64,000 bases of DNA, taken from Actinomycetota bacterium (lineage in GTDB: Bacteria > Actinomycetota > Acidimicrobiia > IMCC26256 > PALSA-610). Within the stretch, counting starts at the first letter, position 1, and each line of letters starts with the position of its first letter. The DNA lies in contig PLBO01000151.1 in assembly GCA_003134555.1 (NCBI GenBank), positions 1 through 64,000 on the forward strand, written 5' to 3'. Made by a program: the position numbers and the translations under genes. Under the pieces are notes generated by a model that was given only the letters and a program-made list of their open reading frames with translations, had not been told where the DNA came from and did no database searches. This document shows positions 8,120-16,505 of this stretch, piece after piece.

Positions 8120-9615
8120 GGCCAGACGAGCTCGCCGAACGGGTTGCCCAGGCCGAGCTTGCCGGGGTTCAGGATGCCGTTCGGGTCGAGGGCGTCCTTC
8201 ACCGATTGCAGCACGCCGAACCCTTCACCCAGCGCCTCGGGTACGAAGCGGGCCCGGTTCAGCCCGATGCCGTGGTGGTGCGAGAGCGCACCGCCCGCGG
8301 CGAGAACCGCGCGCTGTCCCACGTCCCAGACCTCTCGGTAATAGGCCTCGCGCTCGTCCTCGGGCGGGCGACCCGCGAACGTGAAGTAGAGACAGCCGCC
8401 GTCGAGGTACGAATGGCTCTGATGCGCGGATGCCGCCATCGTGTGTTCGACCGAACGGATCGCCTCGACGGTGCGGGCGTAGATCTCCGGCAGCGCTCGC
8501 CACGATGCGGCGATTTCCATCGTGTCGACCACCAGGCCCCGCGAGATCAAGGCTTCGAGCGCGGAGACGTCGTTGCGGTGGCCGAGCCATTGCTCGACGA
8601 AGGCCACGTCGGTGCCTTCGGCCTGCGCCGATTCGCACTCTTCGTCGACGATGCGACGCGTCGCCTCGGTGACGTGCGCGTCGCCTTCGTCGAGCATCAA
8701 CAGCAGGTGCGCATCACCAGTGTGGTAGCTGCGATCGGCTTCGACCGCGTCGTACAGGCGCAGCACCGCGGGCGTCGCGCCCCGCTGCACGATGCGGCGC
8801 ATCGCGTCGAGCCCGGCTGCGAAGCTCGAGAACGTGTATGCACCGCGCACCTCGGAGGTCGGGAGGTGATGGGCGCGCAGCCGCGCGCCGACGACGACCC
8901 CGAGTGTGCCTTCGGAGCCGAGGAACACTTGGGTGAGGTCGGGCCCGACCGCGGCGCGGGGTGCGCCGCCGGTGCGGAGCAAGGTTCCGTCGGCGAGCAC
9001 CACGTCGAGGCCCTCGACGATGTCCTCGATCTTCCCGTAGCGGGTCGACATCTGGCCCGCGCCGCGGCACGCGACCCAGCCGCCGACCGTCGAGAGCGCC
9101 ATCGACTGGGGCCAGTGCCCGCACGTGATGCCGTGGTGTTCGCGCAGTTCGTCCTCGAACACGTCGCCGAACGTGCCCGCGCGCACGTCGACCAGCAGCG
9201 AGGTCGGGTCGACCTCGACGATGCCGGTGAGGGCGGTGACGTCGAGGAGCACGCCGCCGAAGACCGGCACGCTCGCGCCGCACACGCCGCTGCGACCCGC
9301 GGCCGCGGTGACCGGTATCCGGTTCTCGTTGCACAGGCGCAGCACTGCTTGCACCTGCGCGGTGTCGTGCGGCTTGACGACCACCGACGCTCGCACCGCG
9401 ACCTGCGCGTCGAGTGCCCAGATCATCGCGAGCGGCCACCAGTCGCGGCTCGCGGCCGCGACCTCGGCGCCCGAGTCGATTACCTCGGCCCCGGTCGCGC
9501 GCAGTCGCTCGCGCCCGGCATCGTCGACCTCGACACGCCGGGTCTGTAGGTGATCGCGGATGTGGCCATCGCCGAAGGCGATAGGAGGAGTGGGAGCTCC
9601 CCGGTTCGTCTGCAC
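8116..9615 (-). CDS. FAD-binding oxidase, alkyl-DHAP synthase-like
   Basis: A 499-residue flavoprotein of the VAO/PCMH superfamily. The FAD pyrophosphate loop A-A-G-R-S-G-V-C-G lies near 103-111. The stretch G-H-W-P-Q-S and S-T-V-G-G-W near 162-175 matches alkyldihydroxyacetonephosphate synthase (AGPS). Near the C-terminus the S-H-H-H-G-I-G motif (H443-445) matches the essential histidine triplet of AGPS. That enzyme swaps the acyl chain of acyl-DHAP for a fatty alcohol, the step that creates the ether bond of ether lipids. D-lactate or glycolate dehydrogenases share the fold but usually lack the triple His. It sits between glpK and glpD, 17 bases after glpD, so its substrate may well be a glycerol-derived phosphate. 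Confidence 0.78.
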   Translation of the reverse strand: MQTNRGAPTPPIAFGDGHIRDHLQTRRVEVDDAGRERLRATGAEVIDSGAEVAAASRDWWPLAMIWALDAQVAVRASVVVKPHDTAQVQAVLRLCNENRIPVTAAAGRSGVCGASVPVFGGVLLDVTALTGIVEVDPTSLLVDVRAGTFGDVFEDELREHHGITCGHWPQSMALSTVGGWVACRGAGQMSTRYGKIEDIVEGLDVVLADGTLLRTGGAPRAAVGPDLTQVFLGSEGTLGVVVGARLRAHHLPTSEVRGAYTFSSFAAGLDAMRRIVQRGATPAVLRLYDAVEADRSYHTGDAHLLLMLDEGDAHVTEATRRIVDEECESAQAEGTDVAFVEQWLGHRNDVSALEALISRGLVVDTMEIAASWRALPEIYARTVEAIRSVEHTMAASAHQSHSYLDGGCLYFTFAGRPPEDEREAYYREVWDVGQRAVLAAGGALSHHHGIGLNRARFVPEALGEGFGVLQSVKDALDPNGILNPGKLGLGNPFGELVWP

Positions 9616-9632
9616 GCGGGGAGACTACGGAA

Positions 9633-11279
9633 TCACGCCGGCGGGTGCGACAGTGCGTCGAGCGCGGTCTCGGGGAGCCCACCCGCGATGCGTTCCTCCG
9701 CCACCAACGCCCGGTAGCGCGCGACCTGGTGTTCGCGTTCGTCGTCCGACCAGCCGAGCTCGCCGGCCATCAGGGTGGCGACGTCGTCGGCGGCGGCGGC
9801 CGACGCGTCGCGCGCCAGCAACCGAGCGCGTGTGCGGCGCGAAAGCACGTCGTCGACCGTGCGCGCCATCTCGGCCCGCGCCGCGTACACGACCTCGGCC
9901 CGGGAGTACGGAAGCTGCTCGATCAAGGGACGTGCGAGTTGCGGGTCGGAGCGCTCGAGCGCGGCAACGTCGCGCCCGTCGGCGCCGTAGCGCTCGCGCA
10001 GGTTCTGCGGGATGTCGGGTGCGTCCCAGCCGTCGGCGCCCTGCAGCGCGATCCGTTTCGTGCGGCTGTGGCCGCCGTGGCCGAGCACCCCGACCACCTC
10101 GTCGACGGCGTCGGCTGCCATCCGGCGGTACGTCGTGAGCTTGCCGCCGGTGACCGTGACGACCCCGCCCGGTGACGTGTGCACCGAGTGGCGGCGGGAC
10201 AGATCCGCGGTGCGCTCGCTCTTGGCCGCGGCGACGAGCGGGCGGAGCCCGGCCCACGTGCCGAGGATGTCGGCTTCGGTGATCTTCGTGGTCGACGCGC
10301 CGTTGATCGCGCGCAAGAGGTACGACACGTCGTCGGCGGTGATCTGCGGGTCGTCGATCGGTCCGTCGTAGTCGGTGTCGGTCGTGCCGATGTAGGTGAA
10401 ACGGTGCGGGCCGCCGTCGCCGCCCCACGGCACCACGAACACCGAACGACGGTCTTTCGGTACCGGGATGACGACCGCGATCTCGTTCTGCACCAGCGAC
10501 CACGGCACTGTGATGTGGATGCCCTTCGCGGGGCGGATGGTGGTCGCGTGCGTGGCGTCGTCGAGCGCGCGTACCTCGTCCGACCAGACGCCGGTCGCGT
10601 TGACGATCGTGCGGGCCCGGACCTCGATCTCCTCGCCGTCGGCCCTGACGCGAGCGCCGCGCACGTTGCCGGCCGCGTCCTTCGAGAGGCCGACGAGCGG
10701 CGCGTAGTTGACTACCGCGGCGCCGTGCGCGGCCGCGGTCTTCGCGACGGTGAGCGTGAGTCGCGCGTCGTCGGCCGCGGCGTCGTAGTAGATGTACGAC
10801 GCGGCGATGTTGTCGGCCGGGAGCGTCGGCATGTAGCGAAGTGCCTCGTCCTTGCTGACGCGCTTGTGCAGCTTGCCGATCCGGAGTCCGCCCGTCAGGT
10901 CGTACGCCCACATCGTCGCGCCGAGGATTCGCGCGATCCGGCGGGGGAGCAGGCCGTCCCTGGTGAAGACCGGGAGCAGGAACGGGAGCACGCGCACGAG
11001 ATGTGGCGCGGTCTTGCGCAGGATCTGCCGTTCGGCCAGCGCTTCGTAGACGAGCCCGACCTCCTTTTGCTGCAGATACCGGATCCCGCCGTGCACGAGC
11101 TTCGACGACTTGGACGACGTACCCGACGCCAGATCGCCCTTCTCGACGAGCGCGGTGCGCAGCCCGCGCGACGCGGCATCGAGTGCCACGCCCGTGCCGG
11201 TGATCCCCCCGCCGACGACGAGCACGTCGAACGCGTCGGCGCCGAGACGACGGATACCTTCGGCGCGGTCGAACGTCAC
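9633..11279 (-). CDS. glpD: aerobic glycerol-3-phosphate dehydrogenase
   Basis: A 548-residue FAD enzyme oxidising glycerol 3-phosphate to dihydroxyacetone phosphate and passing electrons to the quinone pool at the membrane. The Rossmann motif G-G-G-I-T-G at residues 24-29 follows D-V-L-V-V, and the family pattern continues with S-S-K-S-S-K-L-V-H-G-G-I-R-Y-L near 55-69. Length fits GlpD. The C-terminal 150 residues form the usual capping domain. The GTG start has no ribosome binding site but TACCCT lies 6 bases upstream (11291-11286), so the operon glpD, AGPS-like, glpK probably starts as a leaderless mRNA. Confidence 0.92.
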   Translation of the reverse strand: MTFDRAEGIRRLGADAFDVLVVGGGITGTGVALDAASRGLRTALVEKGDLASGTSSKSSKLVHGGIRYLQQKEVGLVYEALAERQILRKTAPHLVRVLPFLLPVFTRDGLLPRRIARILGATMWAYDLTGGLRIGKLHKRVSKDEALRYMPTLPADNIAASYIYYDAAADDARLTLTVAKTAAAHGAAVVNYAPLVGLSKDAAGNVRGARVRADGEEIEVRARTIVNATGVWSDEVRALDDATHATTIRPAKGIHITVPWSLVQNEIAVVIPVPKDRRSVFVVPWGGDGGPHRFTYIGTTDTDYDGPIDDPQITADDVSYLLRAINGASTTKITEADILGTWAGLRPLVAAAKSERTADLSRRHSVHTSPGGVVTVTGGKLTTYRRMAADAVDEVVGVLGHGGHSRTKRIALQGADGWDAPDIPQNLRERYGADGRDVAALERSDPQLARPLIEQLPYSRAEVVYAARAEMARTVDDVLSRRTRARLLARDASAAAADDVATLMAGELGWSDDEREHQVARYRALVAEERIAGGLPETALDALSHPPA

Positions 11280-11285
11280 CGGATC

Positions 11286-11291
11286 AGGGTA
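11286..11291 (-). promoter_or_regulatory. leaderless -10 element of the glpD operon
   Basis: TACCCT on the minus strand, 6 bases upstream of the GTG of glpD (11279), with no Shine-Dalgarno sequence between them. Confidence 0.45.
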
Positions 11292-11304
11292 GTTGGCCGC
11301 CGGC

Positions 11305-11655
11305 TCAGATCACTTGGCCGGCCGAATCGTCGTCGCGCACGACGTCGAGTCCTTGCGCGGCCCAGGCCTTCATGCCACCGGCCATGTTGACCGCGTCGAA
11401 GCCCCACTGGACGAGCTGCGCCGTGGCCTTGGCCGATCGGCCGCCCGATCGGCACACGCACACGATGCGACGGTTGATCGGGATCCGGAAGCGGGCCGAC
11501 TCGAGCTCGCCGAGGGGTACCCACTGCGCGCCGGGCGCGTGCCCGGCCTCCCATTCGTCGGCCTCGCGCACGTCGAGGAGCACCGTGTGCTCGCGGCCCG
11601 CGCTCGCATCCGTGACGTCGACCTCCGGAATGCGCTGTCCCTGCCACATGCTCAC
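11305..11655 (-). CDS. rhodanese-like sulfurtransferase
   Basis: A 116-residue single-domain rhodanese. It contains L-L-D-V-R-E-x2-E-W-x3-H near 26-39 and the active-site loop C-R-S-G-G-R-S with the catalytic C68; the six-residue loop fits sulfur rather than phosphate substrates (Cdc25-like loops are longer). It transfers sulfane sulfur through a cysteine persulfide in the cytoplasm. The GTG start overlaps the stop of the upstream acyl-CoA ligase gene (GTGA), so the pair is coupled. The physiological donor and acceptor are unknown; the transsulfuration genes lie at 15-17.6 kb. Confidence 0.88.
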   Translation of the reverse strand: MSMWQGQRIPEVDVTDASAGREHTVLLDVREADEWEAGHAPGAQWVPLGELESARFRIPINRRIVCVCRSGGRSAKATAQLVQWGFDAVNMAGGMKAWAAQGLDVVRDDDSAGQVI

Positions 11656-13268
11656 GAGATGGCCTCCTCGGCGATGTTCCGCAGCAGTTTGTAGTCGGCC
11701 TTACCCGCGGGCGAACGCTGCAGCGAGTCGACGCTCACGAAGTGTTTGGGCACTTTGTATCCGGCAAGGGTCGCGCGGCAGTGCGCGGCGAGACCCGATT
11801 CGTCGATGGTGACGGCGTGGGCCGGTTGCACGACGGCTACGACCATCTCACCCCAGCGGCGGTCGGGCACACCGACGACGACACAGTCGAACACGCCCGC
11901 GTGCGATCGCAGCGCGAGCTCGACTTCCTCGGGGTAGACCTTCTCGCCGCCGGTGTTGATGCACGCGGAACCGCGACCCAGCAGCCGGATCGTTCCGTCG
12001 GGGTCGACGGTCGCGTAGTCGCCGGGTATCGAATAGCGCCGGCCTTCGACCGTGCGGAACGTCGCGGCCGTCTTCTCCGGATCCTTGTAGTAGCCGAGAG
12101 GGATCGGACCGCCGACGCCGAGCATGCCGACGCGTTCGTCGCCGGGCCGAACGACGTCGCCGTCGTCGGTGACGACCACGAGCCGTTCGCCCGCCTTGAA
12201 CCGTGCGGGCGCGATGTCGTCGGTGGCGCGCGTCTCGGTGCGGGTCATGATGCCCTCGGAAGCCCCGAGCGAGTCGATGAGAGTGACCGTGGGCAGCAGC
12301 GCGAGCAGACCCCGCTTCGTCTCCGGGCTCCACGTGACGCCCGACGACGTGATCGCGCGCAAGGAGGAGAGGTCGAAGCGCGACGGTTGGGCCTCGAGCG
12401 CGGCCAGCAGGGGGCGGGCGAACGCGTCGCCCACGATCGTGCACACCTGCACGTGCTCACGTTCGATCGCAGTCCACACCGCTTCCGGATCGAGGCGAGG
12501 CGTGTCGAGCAACACGACGGTTCCGCCGCCCGACAGCGTCGAGAGCGCGATGAACAATCCGGTGCCGTGCATGAGCGGACACGCGGGAAGCAGCGTCGCG
12601 GCCTTTTTGCCCGCGTTGATCGAGGTCGCCACGTCGGGAGGTTCGGTACCCGGGCGCGCCATCTGCCACAACGACGTATAGAGATCGTCGCTGCGCCACA
12701 TCACCGCTTTCGGGTAGCCCGTGGTACCGCCGGTGTACAGGAACATCAGGTCGTCACCCGACGGTTCGCGCGTCGTTGCGGGGCGGCTCGCGTCGACCGC
12801 TGCCAACGCGTTCTCGTACTCGCGTGCACCGTCGAGCAGGGCGACGCCGCCGCCGGGATCGTGCGCGACCTGCATGAGCACGCGGGGACGACGCTCGGGC
12901 GGGAGCGCGCTGAGCGCGTCGCCGACCGTAGGAGCGAAGTCGTCGTGGTACACGAGCGCGACCGAATCGGAATTGTCGAGCAGGAACGCGAGCTCGGAGC
13001 CGACGTAGCGGTAGTTGACGTTCACCGGAACACAGCCGAGCTTCTGGGCGCCGAAGAACGTCTCCATGTACTCGGGCGCGTTCATGCACATGATCGCGAC
13101 CTTGTCGCCGGGCTCGAGCCCCGCAGCGCGCAGCACGTGCGCGAGACGCTCCGCCCGTTCGTCGAACTCCGCGAACGTCAGGCGCCGGTCGCCACAGACG
13201 AGCGCAATGCGGTCGGGCGCGAGCGCGGCGACGGTCTGCCAGGCGCGCGCGAAGGAGTGGTCGGACAC
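11652..13268 (-). CDS. acyl-CoA synthetase (AMP-binding, class I adenylate-forming)
   Basis: A 538-residue fatty-acid or aryl-acid CoA ligase: ATP, acid and CoA give acyl-CoA, AMP and PPi. The ATP-binding motif Y-T-G-G-T-T-G-Y-P-K is near residues 178-187, a second conserved block G-x-G-S-x-C-I-N-T-G-G-E-K near 425-440, and the C-terminal lysine region G-K-A-D-Y-K near 527. FadD-like enzymes usually have S-G-T-T-G-x-P-K; the T-G-G-T-T variant is common in actinobacterial FadD proteins. The GTG start at 13268 is 7 bases downstream of TAGCCT with no ribosome binding site. The rhodanese gene follows with a four-base overlap. Chain length cannot be told. Confidence 0.88.
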   Translation of the reverse strand: MSDHSFARAWQTVAALAPDRIALVCGDRRLTFAEFDERAERLAHVLRAAGLEPGDKVAIMCMNAPEYMETFFGAQKLGCVPVNVNYRYVGSELAFLLDNSDSVALVYHDDFAPTVGDALSALPPERRPRVLMQVAHDPGGGVALLDGAREYENALAAVDASRPATTREPSGDDLMFLYTGGTTGYPKAVMWRSDDLYTSLWQMARPGTEPPDVATSINAGKKAATLLPACPLMHGTGLFIALSTLSGGGTVVLLDTPRLDPEAVWTAIEREHVQVCTIVGDAFARPLLAALEAQPSRFDLSSLRAITSSGVTWSPETKRGLLALLPTVTLIDSLGASEGIMTRTETRATDDIAPARFKAGERLVVVTDDGDVVRPGDERVGMLGVGGPIPLGYYKDPEKTAATFRTVEGRRYSIPGDYATVDPDGTIRLLGRGSACINTGGEKVYPEEVELALRSHAGVFDCVVVGVPDRRWGEMVVAVVQPAHAVTIDESGLAAHCRATLAGYKVPKHFVSVDSLQRSPAGKADYKLLRNIAEEAIS

Positions 13269-13275
13269 ATTGCGC

Positions 13276-13281
13276 AGGCTA
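13276..13281 (-). promoter_or_regulatory. leaderless -10 element of the acyl-CoA ligase gene
   Basis: TAGCCT on the minus strand, 7 bases before the GTG at 13268; no Shine-Dalgarno sequence in between. Confidence 0.45.
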
Positions 13282-13326
13282 GGTGTCGCGCTGCGCCTCC
13301 GTCGTCTCCGGGCTCGTTGCTCGGAT

Positions 13327-14070
13327 TCAGCTCATGCCGGGGATCATGCCGGCGAAGTTGAAGCTCCGGCCGCCCGCGTTGTCGAAGACGTCGGTGCCGT
13401 AGGCATGGCCACGAGCTTCGATCGTGTGCACGCCGTCACCGAGGCTGATCGCGACGTGTCCGTCGGCCGGGATGTCGCCGAGATCCCTCGGCTCGTGGCC
13501 GAAATGGAACAGCAACGCGCCCGGTGTGTGCAGCGCCTGCTGCACACTCATCGTGCCCCCGTGATCGCGGATGGAGAGGTACTGCGCGGTGGCGCCGTCG
13601 GGGATTGTGACCCCGGCTCGGGCCGCGGCCCACTTCGTCAGCTCGGAACAGTCGAACGCCCGCGGGTTCGGATCGCTGATCGACGCGGTCGCGCCGTACA
13701 CGTAGGGCTTGCCCTTCTCGGCCATCGCGTTCGAGAGGAAGAGTTGCGTCGTCGGATTGCTCGCCGTTGTGGTCGTGCTCCCCGTCGGGTTCGACGCGAG
13801 CTGCGAGAGCTTCATGAGTTGCGAGACCATCGACGTCGCGCCGGTCGCGGTGCTGCTCGCGTCCGTCGACGGCGCCGAGAGCGGATTCGACAGGGGATCC
13901 GTCGAGGTTCCCGTCCCCATCGCGTCGGCGAGCAGCGACGCGAACTCCGGCGATTGCGTCGACGTCGCAGCCGGCGCGCGGCTTCCGCCGGCTCCGGGAG
14001 CCGATCCGGAGATGAGCTGCTGGATCTGCGCGATGCGCGTCTGGACTGCCGCGACGGAGTCGAAGGTCAC
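13327..14070 (-). CDS. NlpC/P60-like cell wall peptidase
   Basis: A 247-residue protein. The N-terminus (V-Q-T-R-I-A-Q-I-Q-Q-L-I) is a short coiled helix like that of actinobacterial flagellum-associated peptidoglycan hydrolases. It is followed by a Ser/Thr/Ala-rich linker of about 90 residues and a C-terminal NlpC/P60 domain with the catalytic cysteine in A-F-D-C-S-E-L (about C140) and the histidine in D-G-H-V-A-I-S-L (about H203). The family cleaves D-glutamyl-diamino acid bonds in peptidoglycan peptides. No signal peptide is visible, so export could rely on another route such as the flagellar one; no flagellar gene is in the window. The GTG start lies 6 bases after the stop of the cyclotransferase-like gene. 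Confidence 0.72.
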   Translation of the reverse strand: MTFDSVAAVQTRIAQIQQLISGSAPGAGGSRAPAATSTQSPEFASLLADAMGTGTSTDPLSNPLSAPSTDASSTATGATSMVSQLMKLSQLASNPTGSTTTTASNPTTQLFLSNAMAEKGKPYVYGATASISDPNPRAFDCSELTKWAAARAGVTIPDGATAQYLSIRDHGGTMSVQQALHTPGALLFHFGHEPRDLGDIPADGHVAISLGDGVHTIEARGHAYGTDVFDNAGGRSFNFAGMIPGMS

Positions 14071-14076
14071 GCGTTC

Positions 14077-14496
14077 TCATCGGCCGTCGGGCCCGGGAGT
14101 TTCGTCTTGCGGCCGGTCGCGCCATCGGCCTTCGCCGAGACGCCGGCAGCCGGTCAGGGGCGCGGTCCAGGCGTAGGTCGCGACGTCGAGTCCCGCCTGG
14201 GTCCTCACGGCGATGCGCTCGTACTCGTGGCCTTCGTAGCGGTCGAGCGCGTGGAGCGCGGCCGTCGTCCGGGCGGGGTCGAGGGTCACGACGGTGCCGT
14301 GGACGACGCGGCCGGCGCGCTCGGGATCGGGGTCGGGATCGGGAGCAGGGTCGAACGTCGCCGCGGGGTACCCGCGGCCCGTGTCGTAGAGGCGACCGGT
14401 CACGGCATCGGCTCGGGATTCACCGACGACCCAGGGTTCGAGCACCGCCCAGGCGTCGTGGCCGGGCGCGAGCGTGCCGTAGACGAAGAGCCGCAC
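14077..14496 (-). CDS. gamma-glutamylcyclotransferase-like (AIG2/GGCT fold) protein
   Basis: A 139-residue protein of the GGCT/AIG2 superfamily. It begins V-R-L-F-V-Y-G-T-L, the hallmark Y-G-S/T-L substrate loop, and has the catalytic glutamate in L-D-R-Y-E-G (about E87). Family members cyclise gamma-glutamyl amines or amino acids to 5-oxoproline; the exact substrate is open. A run of alternating Asp-Pro residues near 60 is a low-complexity loop. The GTG at 14496 puts the Y-G-T-L motif near residue 6 as in relatives; it starts 2 bases beyond the stop of the SRPBCC gene, which it follows in the operon. Confidence 0.75.
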   Translation of the reverse strand: MRLFVYGTLAPGHDAWAVLEPWVVGESRADAVTGRLYDTGRGYPAATFDPAPDPDPDPERAGRVVHGTVVTLDPARTTAALHALDRYEGHEYERIAVRTQAGLDVATYAWTAPLTGCRRLGEGRWRDRPQDETPGPDGR

Positions 14497-14498
14497 GC

Positions 14499-15026
14499 TC
14501 AATTCTCGGCCGCGCGCTCCGTCGTCGCCGCCGCCTCGCGTGCGCGCCGCTTGCGGTGCCAGCGCAACCCACCTTCGAGCGCGGCGAGGATCGTGTCGTT
14601 GTCGCGGGAGAGCCGGCTGTGCACCGTCTTCTCCAGCAGCACGCGCATGACGGGGTTGAACGCCTCGTACTCCTCGACGAACGTGACGCGCGTCCGCCCG
14701 TCGCCGAGATCGGTGAGCCGCGTCCAACCCGTCGCCCGCGACCACAACGGCTTGCCGACCGCGTCGTACCGCCAGGACTCGAACGGCTTCACCTCGGTGA
14801 GCCATTCCCACGACTGCCCGACGCCGCGCGACAGGAGCCACTTCGGCACGGGGAAGTAGCAGTGACGGACGAGGCCGTTGCCGGCGTCGTCGCCCGGATG
14901 GAGGATCTCGATGCGCGTCTTGACGTCCTTCGGTTGCGGACGGTCGGGGGCGCGGTACCAGAACACCTCCCACACTTCGTCGGGAGGCGCGCTGAGCTCG
15001 ATCGAGTACTCGTGGCGTTGCACCAT
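14499..15026 (-). CDS. SRPBCC (START-like) family protein
   Basis: A 175-residue protein with the polyketide cyclase/START-like ligand-binding fold: it opens with E-Y-S-I-E-L-S-A-P-P-D-E-V-W and has the long C-terminal helix (V-M-R-V-L-L-E-K). Such proteins bind hydrophobic ligands or act as lipid-carrying or cyclase domains; the ligand is unknown. The C-terminal tail is Arg/Ala-rich. The ATG at 15026 follows AAAAGGAT, a usable ribosome binding site, unlike most genes around it. It heads a minus-strand operon with the GGCT-like and NlpC genes and diverges from cystathionine beta-synthase across 78 bases. Confidence 0.72.
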   Translation of the reverse strand: MVQRHEYSIELSAPPDEVWEVFWYRAPDRPQPKDVKTRIEILHPGDDAGNGLVRHCYFPVPKWLLSRGVGQSWEWLTEVKPFESWRYDAVGKPLWSRATGWTRLTDLGDGRTRVTFVEEYEAFNPVMRVLLEKTVHSRLSRDNDTILAALEGGLRWHRKRRAREAAATTERAAEN

Positions 15027-15092
15027 CGCGATCCTTTTACGCGGTTCTCCAACGGGGCGCAAGTGGCGCCGCCGACGGGTCCGTTCCGGGGG

Positions 15093-15098
15093 TAGCGT
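15093..15098 (+). promoter_or_regulatory. leaderless -10 element of cystathionine beta-synthase gene
   Basis: TAGCGT, 6 bases before the ATG at 15105; no Shine-Dalgarno sequence. Confidence 0.45.
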
Positions 15099-15104
15099 CG
15101 GTGA

Positions 15105-16505
15105 ATGGCCGAAGCGCTGCTCCCGATCGACGCGGCCGATTCGATTCTCGATCTCGTCGGCCACACGCCGCTGGCGCGCCTGCCGCGCGTGAGCGGCGCC
15201 GAAGGCGTGCGGTGCACGCTCGTCGCCAAGCTCGAGACCACGAATCCGGGCGGCAGTGTCAAAGATCGCGTCGCGGTCGCGATGATCGACGCGGCGGAGC
15301 GCGACGGGTTGCTGAAACCGGGGGGCACGATCGTCGAACCGACGTCCGGCAACACGGGCTCGGGGTTGGCTATCGTCGCCGCCCAACGCGGCTACCGCTG
15401 CATCTTCGTGATGAGCGACAAGATGAGCGACGAGAAGGTCGCGCTGCTGCGCGCGTACGGGGCCGAGGTCGTCGTGTGTCCCACTGCCGTCCCGCCCGAA
15501 GACCCGCGTTCGTACTACTCGACGGCCGAGCGACTCGTGCGGGAGACCCCGGGTGCGTTCCGGCCCGACCAGTACTCCAACGCCGCCAACCCCCTCGCGC
15601 ACGAGCGCACCACCGGTCCCGAGATCTGGGAGCAAACCCGCGGTCGCGTCACGCATTTCGTCGCGGGCGTCGGCACGGGCGGGACGATCACCGGAGTCGG
15701 GCGGTTCCTGAAGGCGCAGAATCCGAAGGTGCAGATCGTCGGCGCCGATCCGTCGGGCTCTGTGTATTCCGGTGGCACCGGTCGCCCGTATCTCACCGAG
15801 GGGATCGGCGAGGACTTCTGGCCGACCACGTTCGATCCGTCGATCGTCGATCGGGTCATCGAGGTGAGCGACGCCGACGCGTTCCTCACCGCGCGGCGGG
15901 TAACCCGCGACGAGGGCTTGCTGATCGGCGGATCGGGTGGCACCGCCGTGCACGCGGCGTTGACCGTCGCGCGCGGGTGCGATCCCGACGACGTCGTGGT
16001 CGTCCTGATCCCCGATTCCGGACGCGGCTACCTGTCGAAGATCTACACCGATGACTGGATGTACCACATGGGCTTCCTGCGCGCCGGCGGCCCGGTTGCC
16101 GGCGACGTGCTCACGGCCAAGGGTCACGCCATGCCCGAGCTCGTGTTGATCACGCCCGACCGACCCGTGCGCGACGCGATCACGCTGATGCACGAGACCG
16201 GCGTGTCGCAGCTCGTCGTCTCGGTGACCACGGAGTTGCCGCTCGCGGCGAAGGAAGTCACCGGCACGCTGCGCGAGCTCGAGCTGATGGACCTGGCGTT
16301 TCGCGATCCCGCCGTGCTCGACCATCCGATCGACGAGATCATGGCCCCGCCGATGCCGATGATCGGCATCGGCGAAGCGGTGGCGCGCGTCGTCGAGTGT
16401 CTCGACGCCGTGCCGTCGGTGCTCGTGCTCGACGGTGGCCATCCGATCGGCGTGCTGACGCGTTCCGACGTGCTCGGCTTCCTCGCGGCGCGGTCTCCCG
16501 CATGA
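15105..16505 (+). CDS. cbs: cystathionine beta-synthase with C-terminal CBS pair
   Basis: A 466-residue PLP enzyme that condenses serine (or O-acetylserine) with homocysteine or sulfide. The PLP lysine lies in N-P-G-G-S-V-K-D-R (K53), and the cofactor phosphate loop P-T-S-G-N-T-G-S-G follows near 80. Residues 1-320 are the fold-type II catalytic domain; about 335-460 hold two CBS motifs, which in this family sense adenosyl ligands such as SAM. The CBS pair separates it from plain cysteine synthase. The coupled gene downstream (ATGA overlap) is a cystathionine gamma-synthase/lyase, so the operon performs transsulfuration. Start at the ATG 6 bases after TAGCGT. Confidence 0.9.
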   Translation: MAEALLPIDAADSILDLVGHTPLARLPRVSGAEGVRCTLVAKLETTNPGGSVKDRVAVAMIDAAERDGLLKPGGTIVEPTSGNTGSGLAIVAAQRGYRCIFVMSDKMSDEKVALLRAYGAEVVVCPTAVPPEDPRSYYSTAERLVRETPGAFRPDQYSNAANPLAHERTTGPEIWEQTRGRVTHFVAGVGTGGTITGVGRFLKAQNPKVQIVGADPSGSVYSGGTGRPYLTEGIGEDFWPTTFDPSIVDRVIEVSDADAFLTARRVTRDEGLLIGGSGGTAVHAALTVARGCDPDDVVVVLIPDSGRGYLSKIYTDDWMYHMGFLRAGGPVAGDVLTAKGHAMPELVLITPDRPVRDAITLMHETGVSQLVVSVTTELPLAAKEVTGTLRELELMDLAFRDPAVLDHPIDEIMAPPMPMIGIGEAVARVVECLDAVPSVLVLDGGHPIGVLTRSDVLGFLAARSPA

